Notes under the pieces: model-generated | What the model saw: only the letters and a program-made list of their open reading frames with translations | Database searches by the model: none | What the model was told of the DNA's origin: nothing | Position numbers and translations under genes: made by a program | Source: Corallococcus coralloides DSM 2259 | GTDB taxonomy: Bacteria > Myxococcota > Myxococcia > Myxococcales > Myxococcaceae | Reading direction: 5' to 3' | Assembly: GCF_000255295.1 (NCBI RefSeq) | Contig: NC_017030.1 | Location: 8,716,328-8,780,327, forward strand | DNA: 64,000 nucleotides | Shown: positions 47,992 to 58,539 of the stretch, piece by piece | Position numbering within the stretch: position 1 is the stretch's first letter | Layout of the letters: every line of letters starts with the position of its first letter

Positions 47992-48060
47992 GACAAGCGG
48001 CCCGGGCAACAGGTGCCCGGGCCGCCGAGTGTCTTCCGCCGCTGACCGCTGGAGCTGCGA
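47992..48060. repeat. Left ~69-bp imperfect direct repeat, contains terminator hairpin (47997-48025)
   Basis: Matches 50361-50429: the first 16 bases, then GCCCGGGCCGCCGAGTGTCT and CTGACCGCTGGAGC are identical, with five bases differing in between. It includes a perfect 11-bp stem (GCGGCCCGGGC / GCCCGGGCCGC). The seven-base loop here is AACAGGT, the reverse complement of the other copy's loop. The hairpin lies downstream (minus strand) of DUF5953 and serves as its terminator. The repeats bound a block with three genes that is probably an insertion. Confidence 0.7.
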
Positions 48061-48096
48061 TAGGAGCGCTGCTCCCTGACGTTGGACGGTCTGAAA

Positions 48097-48852
48097 TCAA
48101 GGCGCCGAGCGCCCGCCGATCTCCGGAAAGCGCTCGTAGGTCCGCTTGAGCGTATCCAGGTGAGCAGGGTTGTCGTAGTCGAGCGGTGCATCCGTGAGCT
48201 GCACGATCCACCCCCCCGATGCCGTACGCCGCGCCCGCACAAGCAAGTCGGCGTCGAGAGCGCGATCGGGAAACCCGATGGCACGTGCGGCAGCGGCGGA
48301 CCAGAAGTTCAGCCACCCCAGCCAATGAGGAATCTCGGGCGAGCGGATTCGCGCTGGGGGATTGAGCATGGGAAGCTCACGGGGTGAGCGCTCCGAGCCA
48401 TGAGCCGAGCCGCGCAACTGCTGCGCGACTTCCGAACCGTAGCCCTCCGGCGACGCATGCCCCCAGAACGCACGAGCGCCCTCGGCGATGCCCTCCAGCA
48501 CATTCGCTGCTGCCGCGGTGACGGTCGCGTCCAGCGGAAGCTTCGCATGGATATCGAGCAGCGCCTGACCGCCTGGTGCCTGACTCGGAGGCGTTCTCAA
48601 CCCGCTAATCGTCACGGGAGAGCTCTCGTCGCCATTGCACAGCATCGGGAACCTTCCGCGTTTTGCCGCCTCAGCGAGCCAGGCATCGCGCCGCGGTAAT
48701 TCGATAGGGCGCCCTCCCTTCCCGACTTCCCACTCCAGGCGCAAACCTGGAAGAGCCCTCTCGACTCCATGGACGACAGCAGGGGTGCGGCCATCATCGT
48801 CTACGAGCGCGGGCGCGTAGACCGCGAAATGGAGACGAGCCTGCACGCTCAT
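48097..48852 (-). CDS. DUF5953 family protein, probable immunity partner (copy 2)
   Basis: 251 residues, diverged paralogue of the gene at 9418-10176: shared VYAPALV near the start, RAFWGHASPE, IPHWLGWLNFWSAAAARAIGFPD and VQLTDAPLDYDNP at the end. The ATG overlaps the stop of the upstream DUF6310 gene by ATGA. As in copy 1, it is the second gene of the pair and is the likely protector against it. A nine-bp-longer start (48861) is possible but the overlap favours 48852. Confidence 0.75.
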   Translation of the reverse strand: MSVQARLHFAVYAPALVDDDGRTPAVVHGVERALPGLRLEWEVGKGGRPIELPRRDAWLAEAAKRGRFPMLCNGDESSPVTISGLRTPPSQAPGGQALLDIHAKLPLDATVTAAAANVLEGIAEGARAFWGHASPEGYGSEVAQQLRGSAHGSERSPRELPMLNPPARIRSPEIPHWLGWLNFWSAAAARAIGFPDRALDADLLVRARRTASGGWIVQLTDAPLDYDNPAHLDTLKRTYERFPEIGGRSAP

Positions 48853-49772
48853 CGTTTGCACTCCGTGACGACGACATGGGGTTCAAGGTCAGGAGCCAGA
48901 TCCAGCAGCGCTTTCTTGTGCGCGGCACTGCTCACCCCAGCGACGAAACCGTACCCGCAGTTCCGCGCAATCTCGCGATCTTCCCTGAACTCCGCCACCT
49001 GATCTTCGATCACCTGATCCCTGAGGAAGCCACTGTACGTGTCGAACTGGTCGGTCTTGATCTCCCACAGCACGCGCACGCCGACCTGCAGCGCGTCGAA
49101 ATGCTTTCCGCCAACGAGCACGTCCATGCCGGGATAACGGTTGGGCGGAATCCGATCGGCACATTTGTTGTGCGCGTCATCGCCACCTCGGTGCTTCACC
49201 GGAATGGGCTCGCAGCTCGCGTGACGCGTCCGATCCACAGGCACAGGTGGCACTGGGGGTCGCCAGCCCTGCCCCGCAGGCTCCGGTTCCAGATTGGGCT
49301 TCCGTTCCGTTACAGCCGCCCGAGGTGCTCTTCTCGTTCCTCGCACAGCCCCTGCTTCCTCGGGGTAGTGGTGCCGAAACTCGTAAGCATCCAGTTCCTC
49401 CTTGATGGCGACGGCGACCACCACCACGCCCAGGACAATGACGGCTCCCACGGCGATTTCAGGGGCTGCCAGAACGCAGAACCCGAGTCCCACGGTCGCG
49501 GCGTCAGCGGAGGCGACCGTGCATCTTCCCGTGGTGTCGTGGAACTCGACCCGGTCATGGTCGAGGGACTGATAGCACCTCTCCACCAGCACGGACCAAG
49601 GCTGGGAAGCCTCTCGAACAACGCACTGCCCATCGTCTCTCCAGGGCAGCGCTGCCGCTCGCTGGAGATTGGCGATTCTCTTGCTCCGGCTTTGGTGTGC
49701 ACCCCGAGGTGGTGCCGACGAGGCGCAAGCCGAGAGGAACATCAGGAGTGCGATGCCAGCGAGAAAGCGCAT
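48849..49772 (-). CDS. DUF6310 lipoprotein, probable nuclease toxin (copy 2)
   Basis: 307 residues. The same architecture as copy 1: lipoprotein signal ending LMFLSAC (Cys16), a short basic region with RIANLQRAAALPWRDDG, a hydrophobic Val/Ala segment (VILGVVVVAVAIKEELDAYE), a Pro/Arg linker and a C-terminal HNKCADRIP domain. The nuclease-like core is again WEIKTDQFD, a Glu-x-Lys preceded by Asp residues (GMDVLVGGKHFDAL), and the Cys-Gly-Tyr segment NCGYGFVAGV. Last residues differ from copy 1, as expected where toxin and antitoxin coevolve. It is in inverse orientation to copy 1, 39 kb away. Confidence 0.75.
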   Translation of the reverse strand: MRFLAGIALLMFLSACASSAPPRGAHQSRSKRIANLQRAAALPWRDDGQCVVREASQPWSVLVERCYQSLDHDRVEFHDTTGRCTVASADAATVGLGFCVLAAPEIAVGAVIVLGVVVVAVAIKEELDAYEFRHHYPEEAGAVRGTRRAPRAAVTERKPNLEPEPAGQGWRPPVPPVPVDRTRHASCEPIPVKHRGGDDAHNKCADRIPPNRYPGMDVLVGGKHFDALQVGVRVLWEIKTDQFDTYSGFLRDQVIEDQVAEFREDREIARNCGYGFVAGVSSAAHKKALLDLAPDLEPHVVVTECKR

Positions 49773-49820
49773 GAACAGGGCCTTTGTGCCTGGTCAGGGA
49801 TCTGTCTGCGGTCCTGACAC

Positions 49821-50291
49821 TCAGTCCCGGAAGAACTCGGAGGGATGCGAGTCGACATAGCGCAGGAAGCAGGCCTCGAGCTTCTCCTCGCCCTGGAGTT
49901 GCTCGCTCAGCGCCCCCAGGTGCTCGTCGATCCATGCTCGCGGCTTCGTGTCGAGGATGCGCCGACGCGCCTTGAGCGTCCCGGGAGGGTGCGCGCCAAA
50001 GAGCGCGTCGAGTCCCCTTCTCACCAGAGCGGCATGCCCGGCGGCGCCAAGCTCCTCGAAGCTCCGCAGGACGAACTCCACCGAGGAGGGAGCGAAGTTG
50101 TAGAGGGCTTGGTCCAACCCACCATTCCCGATGTCCCGGATGAAGAAGGTCGTGAGGGCCAACACCCGTTGGCCGTGCGTTCCTTCGACGGCATCGTGCC
50201 CCCAGGCAGGCTCCATGAGCCGCCACAGCCGCTCCTCCACCGGAAGCCCTTCGACGCTCGCACGCGGCAGCCGCGTATCCGTCCCAGACAC
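49821..50291 (-). CDS. DMP19/DUF4375-like small acidic protein
   Basis: 156 residues, no signal. The motif FIRDIGNGGLDQALYNF near the N-terminus is characteristic of the DUF4375/DMP19-like family (DMP19 is a DNA-mimic in Neisseria), and the rest is helical. It may act as an extra immunity or regulatory factor; this is speculative. A GGGAGG ribosome site 8 bp upstream of GTG 50291 selects this start; the frame is open to GTG 50336. It lies within the repeat-bounded block, upstream of the DUF6310 gene by 48 bp. Confidence 0.7.
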   Translation of the reverse strand: MSGTDTRLPRASVEGLPVEERLWRLMEPAWGHDAVEGTHGQRVLALTTFFIRDIGNGGLDQALYNFAPSSVEFVLRSFEELGAAGHAALVRRGLDALFGAHPPGTLKARRRILDTKPRAWIDEHLGALSEQLQGEEKLEACFLRYVDSHPSEFFRD

Positions 50292-50360
50292 CAATGGAAC
50301 CTCCCGTTCACGGCCCAGGCCGTACAGGCTCCTCACATATCAGGCGTCCGCGAGCGCTAC

Positions 50361-50429
50361 GACAAGCGGCCCGGGCACCTGTTGCCCGGGCCGCCGAGTG
50401 TCTTCAGTTTCTGACCGCTGGAGCCGCCG
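50361..50429. repeat. Right ~69-bp imperfect direct repeat, contains terminator hairpin (50366-50394)
   Basis: Partner of 47992-48060 in the same orientation. It starts directly after the stop of the diheme protein gene and carries the same 11-bp stem with loop ACCTGTT. On the minus strand it reads as that gene's terminator followed by TTGTC. The duplication suggests that the intervening three-gene block entered at, or by recombination within, this terminator. Confidence 0.7.
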
Positions 50430-53234
<2,805 letters not shown>

Positions 53235-53397
53235 GAATGTCTCTCGGGAAAGGGGGATGGGGACCCCCAGCTTCACTGTAGGGATGGCGTCTGACATTGA
53301 GGAACGGGTGAACCCGGACCCGGTGGAATCGTTGCGCGGCGCAACGACGCCATCCCTGTGTACGCAATGAAGGGCGTTCCCTGGTCGATGGCGCCTT

Positions 53398-54708
53398 CTA
53401 CCGGGGCCAGTCGCGCAGGAGCCGTTCGGCGGCCTCCTGCTGCTCCCACCGCACGCGGCCGGTCAGCGTCAGGCTCCCGCGCTCGATGCGGATCCTCCGC
53501 CACACCGGGGAGCCCGGCACGTAGCGCGCCTCCGCGCGGGACCAGGCCAGACCGCCGGTGGCCTCCACCATGCGCATCACGCAGGCGTCGAACTCCGCCT
53601 CCGGCAGCCAGCGCAGCGCGTCCAGCACCCGGTCGGACTCGAAGCCGCGCAGCGCGGATGGGTGGCCGGTGACGGCCCTCAAGGCCTGGGGCCCCTTTCC
53701 TTCCGGGATGAAGGAGAGGCCCTGGGGTCCCAGCACGCAGAAGCCCTTGCGCTTGCCGAGCATCGCGGGAAACACCGCCACGCTGTCCAGGCGCACGCCC
53801 GTCCGGGCCGCGCCGCGCAGCGGGGGTTGCCGGTGCAGTTCCACGAGGAGGGCCAGCTCCGCTGCATCCCGGAGGGCGGGCGCGTGCCACCGGCGCTCGC
53901 CCTCCACGCGCAGGTCCCAGGTCCGCTCCACGCGGACGCCGCCATCCCCGATGGTCCCCAGCCGCACCTCCTGGAGAGGCCCGAACGTCGGCTTCCAGAG
54001 CAGCCGCTCACTGGTCAGCTTCGCATGCCCCGAGCGCAGCAGGTCCCAGAGAGGGGGGCCCATGCCGGTTCCCACGAAGAGGGCGATCGCCAGGCTCTTC
54101 AAGCCGGGGGGCGCCAACACCCAGGCCGCGAGCGTCGCGGGCAGACCGAAGCACCAGATCCAGCCGTAGTACGCAGGCAGCTCCGCGCGAAACCGCTTCT
54201 CGCGGTTCTCCTGGGCCCCCTGGGCGACGGCCTCGTAGACGAGCACCTCCCCCGGATTCAGCGCCCAGCGCACCTCCTGGGACACCAGCGCATCCAGCCG
54301 CGTCAGCAACTCTTCCAGCGACACGCCTTCGGGCGCCACCGTCAGCACCTCCAGCCTGCGCCGGGCCAGCCGCGTCAGCCGCTCCCGCCGCGCCGACAAC
54401 TCCCGCGCCGCCTTCAACACGGGCGTGTCGTCCGGCCAGGCCTCCTGCACGGCACGACGCTGGACGCGCTCCAGCGCCTCCTCCACCGCCTGGGCTTCGG
54501 CCACGAGCGCGGGCACGAGCTCCGGACGCCGCGTCAGCGCGCGCCGCCACCGCCGGCCGGACAGCGCCTTCTCCAGCTCCGCGTACGGGCGCCGCGCCGC
54601 CGCGAGGACCTCCGCGCGCCCCTCCAGCTGACGCTCGACGTCGGCCACCGTGAGACCTGGCAGGGCAGTGCTGGGACGTGACCGCTCGGGCATCGCGCGG
54701 GACAGCAT
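53398..54708 (-). CDS. Membrane-associated protein of unknown function
   Basis: 436 residues. A helical, Arg/Glu/Ala-rich N-terminal ~150 residues is followed by two adjacent hydrophobic segments (about 180-225, YGWIWCFGLPATLAAWVLAPP and LAIALFVGTGMGPPLW) and a C-terminal beta-rich half with many charged residues. No family recognised. The frame begins with ATG 54708, preceded by GGCGGGG, 10 bp after the stop of the upstream gene; a second ATG at 54693 is possible. Last gene of a three-gene operon with two unknown proteins. Confidence 0.6.
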   Translation of the reverse strand: MLSRAMPERSRPSTALPGLTVADVERQLEGRAEVLAAARRPYAELEKALSGRRWRRALTRRPELVPALVAEAQAVEEALERVQRRAVQEAWPDDTPVLKAARELSARRERLTRLARRRLEVLTVAPEGVSLEELLTRLDALVSQEVRWALNPGEVLVYEAVAQGAQENREKRFRAELPAYYGWIWCFGLPATLAAWVLAPPGLKSLAIALFVGTGMGPPLWDLLRSGHAKLTSERLLWKPTFGPLQEVRLGTIGDGGVRVERTWDLRVEGERRWHAPALRDAAELALLVELHRQPPLRGAARTGVRLDSVAVFPAMLGKRKGFCVLGPQGLSFIPEGKGPQALRAVTGHPSALRGFESDRVLDALRWLPEAEFDACVMRMVEATGGLAWSRAEARYVPGSPVWRRIRIERGSLTLTGRVRWEQQEAAERLLRDWPR

Positions 54709-54718
54709 AGCCCCGCCG

Positions 54719-55420
54719 TTACTCCACCGGCGGCTCCAGCTCCAATCGCTCGCACTGACGCAGCATCTCCGCCGCGTCGGCGGGTTCTTCGGGCGAAGGC
54801 GGCACCGCCTCCGACCAGGGCACGGACGGCTGGGCCGGCGTTCCCATCGACTCCTTCAGGAGCGCGATGAGGTCCTTCGCGGGGTCCCTGGGAAACGACG
54901 TCACCGCCTGCAACGGCCGAGACTCCTCGCAAGGAAGCGCGGCGGCCTGGAGCAACAGCGCGGGCGACAGTGGCGGGGCCACCACCGCCACGGGCTCCGG
55001 AGGCAGCAGGTCATCCGGGTCGAATCCGAAGGGCACCTGGGGCGCCACCTGGAGCGACACGGCTTCGTGTTCCGCGTCCCCCTCCTTCGGGATGCACCGC
55101 AGCGTGTTCAAGCGGGGCGTGGGCGCTTCCGCGAGCGTCGGCGTGGACACCGCGTCCGAGCGCTTCGGCAGCAGGGGCTCGTCCATCCGGGGAGGCCACA
55201 GGGGCACCGGCAGCAGCACCACGGCCGGCTCGCGCAGGGGCAGCGAGCGCACCCGCGCGCCTCCCAGCTCCACCGCCGCCTTCGCCACCGCGGCGGCGTG
55301 CTCCGCGAGCACCCGCTCCGCCCAGGCCTTCACCCACCTTGCCAGGGACAGCACCCAGGCAAGGTGCCGCCGCTCGCGGGGCCGCGCCTCCACGGCCTCG
55401 GATGGCGGGACCGCGTGCAT
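54719..55420 (-). CDS. Hypothetical protein in three-gene operon
   Basis: 233 residues, no signal peptide. The N-terminal ~90 residues are helical and basic. The C-terminal part is Pro/Glu-rich and probably flexible (SPEEPADAAEMLRQ). No recognised domain. AGGAGTGACG before ATG 55420 is a good ribosome site. It starts 2 bp after the Pvc16-like gene stop and ends 10 bp before the membrane-protein start, making one transcription unit. Confidence 0.6.
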   Translation of the reverse strand: MHAVPPSEAVEARPRERRHLAWVLSLARWVKAWAERVLAEHAAAVAKAAVELGGARVRSLPLREPAVVLLPVPLWPPRMDEPLLPKRSDAVSTPTLAEAPTPRLNTLRCIPKEGDAEHEAVSLQVAPQVPFGFDPDDLLPPEPVAVVAPPLSPALLLQAAALPCEESRPLQAVTSFPRDPAKDLIALLKESMGTPAQPSVPWSEAVPPSPEEPADAAEMLRQCERLELEPPVE

Positions 55421-55422
55421 CG

Positions 55423-56100
55423 TCACTCCTCCTTCACCAGCATCCGGATGATCAACGGCGACGTCCCGGTGGCCAGCCCCTCCGACTCCACCGACAGCAG
55501 CTCCCCTTCCGCGCGCACCTCCAGCCGGCCCAGCGACTCTCCCGGCGGCGGGCGGGGAAAGTGGAAGTGTCCCTCCTCGTCTGTGCGCGTGCTCAGCTGC
55601 AGCGAGGGCAGCGCCACCCACGCGTCCCGGATGGGCACGTCACCCGGCCCCACCACCCGACCCAGCAGGGGGGCCTGCTCGGACACCGCGTCCACCAATG
55701 ACAGACATCGCACCTCCGCCAGGGGGCGCTCCTTGCGCACCTGCACCCGCAGGCGGAAGGCGGGACGCGGCACCGAGCGCAAACCCGCCCACAGCGCCGC
55801 CGGCACCGGGCTCAGGTCCACCTCCAATTCCTTGTCGCTCATGGCCGCGAAGACCAGGTCGCCCAACAGCCGGTGCGCGCGCTCGGGCGTCTCCGCGCCC
55901 ACCGTCACCAGATAGCAGACGGTGAATTGCAGGGCGCCCCGCTTCCCCGCCCGGGTCAGGGGCGCCGGCCCCAGCTCCAGGAGGTAAAGACAGACACCCC
56001 GGTCCAGGGCCTCACGGTCGGGCACGCCCAGGTGCACCGGCGCATCCGTGGCAATGCGTCCCACCCACGCTTTCATGCGCAGATCGACTTCGTCGATCAT
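55423..56100 (-). CDS. Pvc16/DUF4255-like protein with carboxypeptidase-regulatory-like domain
   Basis: 225 residues. The first ~130 residues (DAPVHLGVPDREAL, CLYLLELGPAPL, QFTVCYLVTVGAETPERAHRLLGDLVFAAM) resemble the DUF4255/Pvc16 N-terminal domain found in contractile-injection tail clusters. The last ~85 residues (LGRVVGPGDVPIRDAWVAL, TDEEGHFHFP, GRLEVRAEGELL) look like a carboxypeptidase regulatory (Ig-like) domain. Both assignments are tentative. It leads a three-gene operon; no tail tube, sheath or baseplate gene is seen nearby. Start ATG 56100; an upstream ATG at 56139 adds 13 residues. Confidence 0.55.
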   Translation of the reverse strand: MIDEVDLRMKAWVGRIATDAPVHLGVPDREALDRGVCLYLLELGPAPLTRAGKRGALQFTVCYLVTVGAETPERAHRLLGDLVFAAMSDKELEVDLSPVPAALWAGLRSVPRPAFRLRVQVRKERPLAEVRCLSLVDAVSEQAPLLGRVVGPGDVPIRDAWVALPSLQLSTRTDEEGHFHFPRPPPGESLGRLEVRAEGELLSVESEGLATGTSPLIIRMLVKEE

Positions 56101-56404
56101 CCTTGGCCCCCCGGTTTCCGGCCCTGAATGCCACGCCACCGTTTCCTTTCATCATACGCTCGCATCGAGCGGATTTGCTCGACATCACCCACGGGATTGA
56201 ACAGGACGTCCTTGATTTGACAGGCATTGCGCGCCTTTCCAGGTCTTGAGGCACTGCGCAGCGTGTCGGGAACCGGGCAGTCCCTCCACCGCGGGTCGTG
56301 GCATCCCGGAAAGCCCGTACGGGTTTCGCGTGAAGCACTTCATTTCCCGCTCGCCTTCCGCGAAGAATGCCCGCTGGGCCGGCATTCACCGTGGAACTTT
56401 CGTC
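56101..56404. other. Intergenic region between Pvc16-like and outer-membrane protein genes
   Basis: 304 bp between divergent genes. No open frame, hairpin or clear operator is evident. It probably holds divergent promoters. Confidence 0.4.
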
Positions 56405-57025
56405 ATGACGATGGACTCTTCTTCCTTGAGACGACGACACCCTTCCCTTCTCTCCTCCGGCATCGCCCTGGGGTGCCTGGCCGTGTTGGGCACCGCCACC
56501 CCGGCGCTCGCCCAGGACGACACGCCCCACAAGGTGGGCCTGCTGCTGGACGCGGGCGCTCCGCACGGCATCGGTCTGTCCGCCGTGGTGCGCCCCACGA
56601 ACTGGCTGCGGCTGCAAGCGGGCCCCACCACGAACACGCTCAGCATCGGCGTGCGCGGCGGTGTGACCCTCCTGCCGATCGACACCTTCATCGCGCCGAC
56701 GCTCAACGTGGAGGCCGGGCACTACTTCGGTTCGGAGTACAGCGAGGTGCTGGACTGGCTGGGCCGTGAGCCGAGCGCCACGTCGGAGGCCATCCGCGAC
56801 GTCACCTACAACTACGTGACGGGCAGCGTGGGCCTGGAGGTGGGCACCAAGAGCCGCTTCAACTTCTTCCTGAACGTGGGCCTGAGCTACGTGGCGCTCA
56901 CCGTGCCGGAGCCCACGCCGCTCATCCAGGACGCCTCCGGCGACGACAGCGTCACGTCCGGACCACTGCACCTGCGCGCCACCATCCCGTCGGTGAAGCT
57001 GGGCTTCATCGTCTACTTCTTCTGA
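56405..57025 (+). CDS. Outer-membrane beta-barrel protein
   Basis: 206 residues with a signal peptide (hydrophobic core LALGCLAVLGTATPALA, cleavage at ALAQD). The mature part alternates polar and hydrophobic residues in about ten strands (IGLSAVVRPTNWLRLQAGP, GVRGGVTLLP) and ends in an aromatic Phe (VYFF), as expected of a BamA-recognised barrel. Function unknown. The following lipoprotein gene begins 18 bp after its stop, suggesting an operon. Confidence 0.75.
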   Translation: MTMDSSSLRRRHPSLLSSGIALGCLAVLGTATPALAQDDTPHKVGLLLDAGAPHGIGLSAVVRPTNWLRLQAGPTTNTLSIGVRGGVTLLPIDTFIAPTLNVEAGHYFGSEYSEVLDWLGREPSATSEAIRDVTYNYVTGSVGLEVGTKSRFNFFLNVGLSYVALTVPEPTPLIQDASGDDSVTSGPLHLRATIPSVKLGFIVYFF

Positions 57026-57043
57026 GCCAGGAGACCTTCCACC

Positions 57044-57595
57044 ATGCGAACGCAATCCTTCCGCACCCTCCTGCTCGCTGGCGCCGTGGCCCTGTTGGGC
57101 ACGGGCTGTGAGTCGCTCTTCACCATCGAGGTGGAGGCCGAGCGCATCTGCAAGTCAGAGAACGACCTGTCCTTCCCCGCCTCCCCGCCCATCGCCGGCT
57201 CCGTGGAGCAGTCCTTCACGATTCCGCTGGGTGACTTCGCCAGCGCGCTGCCCGAGGACGCCGACGTGGAGACGGAGCTGCGGCTGAAGCTCTTCGACGC
57301 CACCGCCAGCACGGACATCAGCGGCATCGAGCGCGCCAGCCTCGCCGTGCGCAAGCCGGGCTCCGCGGAGTACGTGGTGCTGGGCGAGTTCCGGCGCACC
57401 GGCACCGGGGGCTCCACGAACAAGCTGGAGCTCACCAGCAGCGGCCCGGTGGACGTGCTGGACCTGGCCAAACAGGAGGAGCTGGAGTTCCGCTTCCAGG
57501 CCACGGGCTCTCCCCCCACGCAGTCGTGGACCGCGGACGTCGAGGTCTGCGTGGGCGCCAAGGCGAGCGCCAACTACTTCGGCCTGCTGTTCTGA
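57044..57595 (+). CDS. Lipoprotein of unknown function
   Basis: 183 residues. Lipoprotein signal ending LGTGCES (Cys22). The mature domain (about 25-183) is a likely beta-sandwich with Cys residues in ERICKSE and DVEVCVG. No family recognised. It shares an operon with the upstream beta-barrel, so the two may form an outer-membrane complex. A hairpin (57607-57638) follows. Confidence 0.65.
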   Translation: MRTQSFRTLLLAGAVALLGTGCESLFTIEVEAERICKSENDLSFPASPPIAGSVEQSFTIPLGDFASALPEDADVETELRLKLFDATASTDISGIERASLAVRKPGSAEYVVLGEFRRTGTGGSTNKLELTSSGPVDVLDLAKQEELEFRFQATGSPPTQSWTADVEVCVGAKASANYFGLLF

Positions 57596-57606
57596 AGCCT
57601 CCACTC

Positions 57607-57638
57607 CCGCCCCGGCGAAAAGGACGCCGCCGGGGCGG
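57607..57638. terminator. Terminator-like hairpin downstream of lipoprotein gene
   Basis: Perfect 11-bp stem CCGCCCCGGCG / CGCCGGGGCGG with a ten-base loop, 12 bp after the lipoprotein stop. No T-tract follows, so it may be a weak terminator or only a stabilising stem-loop. Confidence 0.5.
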
Positions 57639-57680
57639 CGAGTCGGCCGGAAGCTGGACGGGGACACCTGGCGCCCTTAA

Positions 57681-58529
57681 GTGGGGAGGGTGGGACGCAA
57701 GCGGGCCGTGGGCGGCATCGAGATTCCGGGATGGGCGTGGCTGGTGCCGTGCGCGCTGGTGCCCGTGGTTTTGCTCAACCTGGGCGTGGCGTGGCTGGGT
57801 GATACGCAGGTGTCGCCCCTGTCCTTCTCCTTCCTCCAGACGAAGGCGCGCGCCCTGGGGGCCTACGTGGCGCACCGGCCCGAGTGCGTGCTGGACGGAC
57901 ACCCGCCGCTGGAGCCGCTCATCGAGGACACGGAGCGCCGCCACGGGATTCCGCCGGGGCTCCTGAAGGCGCTCATCCAGGTGGAGTCGGAGACGCGGGT
58001 GCACCGCATCTCGCCTGCGGGGGCCATGGGGCCCGGGCAGCTCATGCCGGACACGGCGGCGCTGATGCGGGTGGAGGACCCCTTCGACCCGGCGCCCTCC
58101 GTCAACGCGAGCGGGCGCTACCTGGCCGAACAGCTGCGCAGGTTCCGCGACGTGCGCCTGGCGGTGGCCGCGTACAACGCGGGCCCGGGGTCGGTGAACG
58201 GGCGCGTGCCGCGCAACGGGGAGACGGAGTTCTACGTGGCCAAGGTGCTCGCGGCCTATGAGCACACGAAGCCGAAGGCCCCCGTCGTCGCGAGGCGCCC
58301 GGCGGCCGAGGCTCCCGCGAAGGCAGCCCCTGCGAAGACCGCGCCCGCCGCGCGAGCCTCCGCGAAGGCGCCCGTCGCGCACGCGACCCCGAAGGCACCG
58401 GCCACGCCTGCCGCCGCGAGGAAGGCCCCGCCTTCCAGCGCGACCGTGCGGCCACCCGCGGCAAAGGTGACCGCACCGGAGAAGAAGCCCGTGCTCGCGT
58501 CCGCGCGGAAGCCCGCGGCGTCCCACTGA
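57681..58529 (+). CDS. Lytic murein transglycosylase (SLT-type)
   Basis: 282 residues. One N-terminal membrane anchor (about 17-40), then an SLT domain (about 75-195) with the catalytic Glu102 in IQVESETR, the AGAMGPGQLMP motif and AYNAGPG. After residue ~200 the tail is an Ala/Lys/Pro-rich repeat, low complexity and likely extended across the periplasm. It cleaves peptidoglycan glycan strands. The start is uncertain (GTG 57681 or GTG 57690, no clear ribosome site); no ATG is available before the anchor. Confidence 0.87.
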   Translation: MGRVGRKRAVGGIEIPGWAWLVPCALVPVVLLNLGVAWLGDTQVSPLSFSFLQTKARALGAYVAHRPECVLDGHPPLEPLIEDTERRHGIPPGLLKALIQVESETRVHRISPAGAMGPGQLMPDTAALMRVEDPFDPAPSVNASGRYLAEQLRRFRDVRLAVAAYNAGPGSVNGRVPRNGETEFYVAKVLAAYEHTKPKAPVVARRPAAEAPAKAAPAKTAPAARASAKAPVAHATPKAPATPAAARKAPPSSATVRPPAAKVTAPEKKPVLASARKPAASH

Positions 58530-58539
58530 ACCGGGCGCT

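Noticed and set aside
47992-50429. The repeats at 47992 and 50361 as insertion-sequence target duplications or phage attachment sites
   Set aside because: At about 69 bp with internal variation they are too long for a transposon duplication, and no integrase or transposase gene lies between them; terminator duplication is a simpler reading.
54719-55621. A 300-residue version of the 54719-55420 gene starting at 55621
   Set aside because: The extra 67 residues overlap the Pvc16-like gene in another frame and are Gly/Ala-rich low complexity; ATG 55420 has a strong ribosome site.
56210-56235. Possible sigma-54 type promoter near 56217 (TTGACAGGCATTGC)
   Set aside because: The spacing of the GG and GC elements does not match the -24/-12 consensus.
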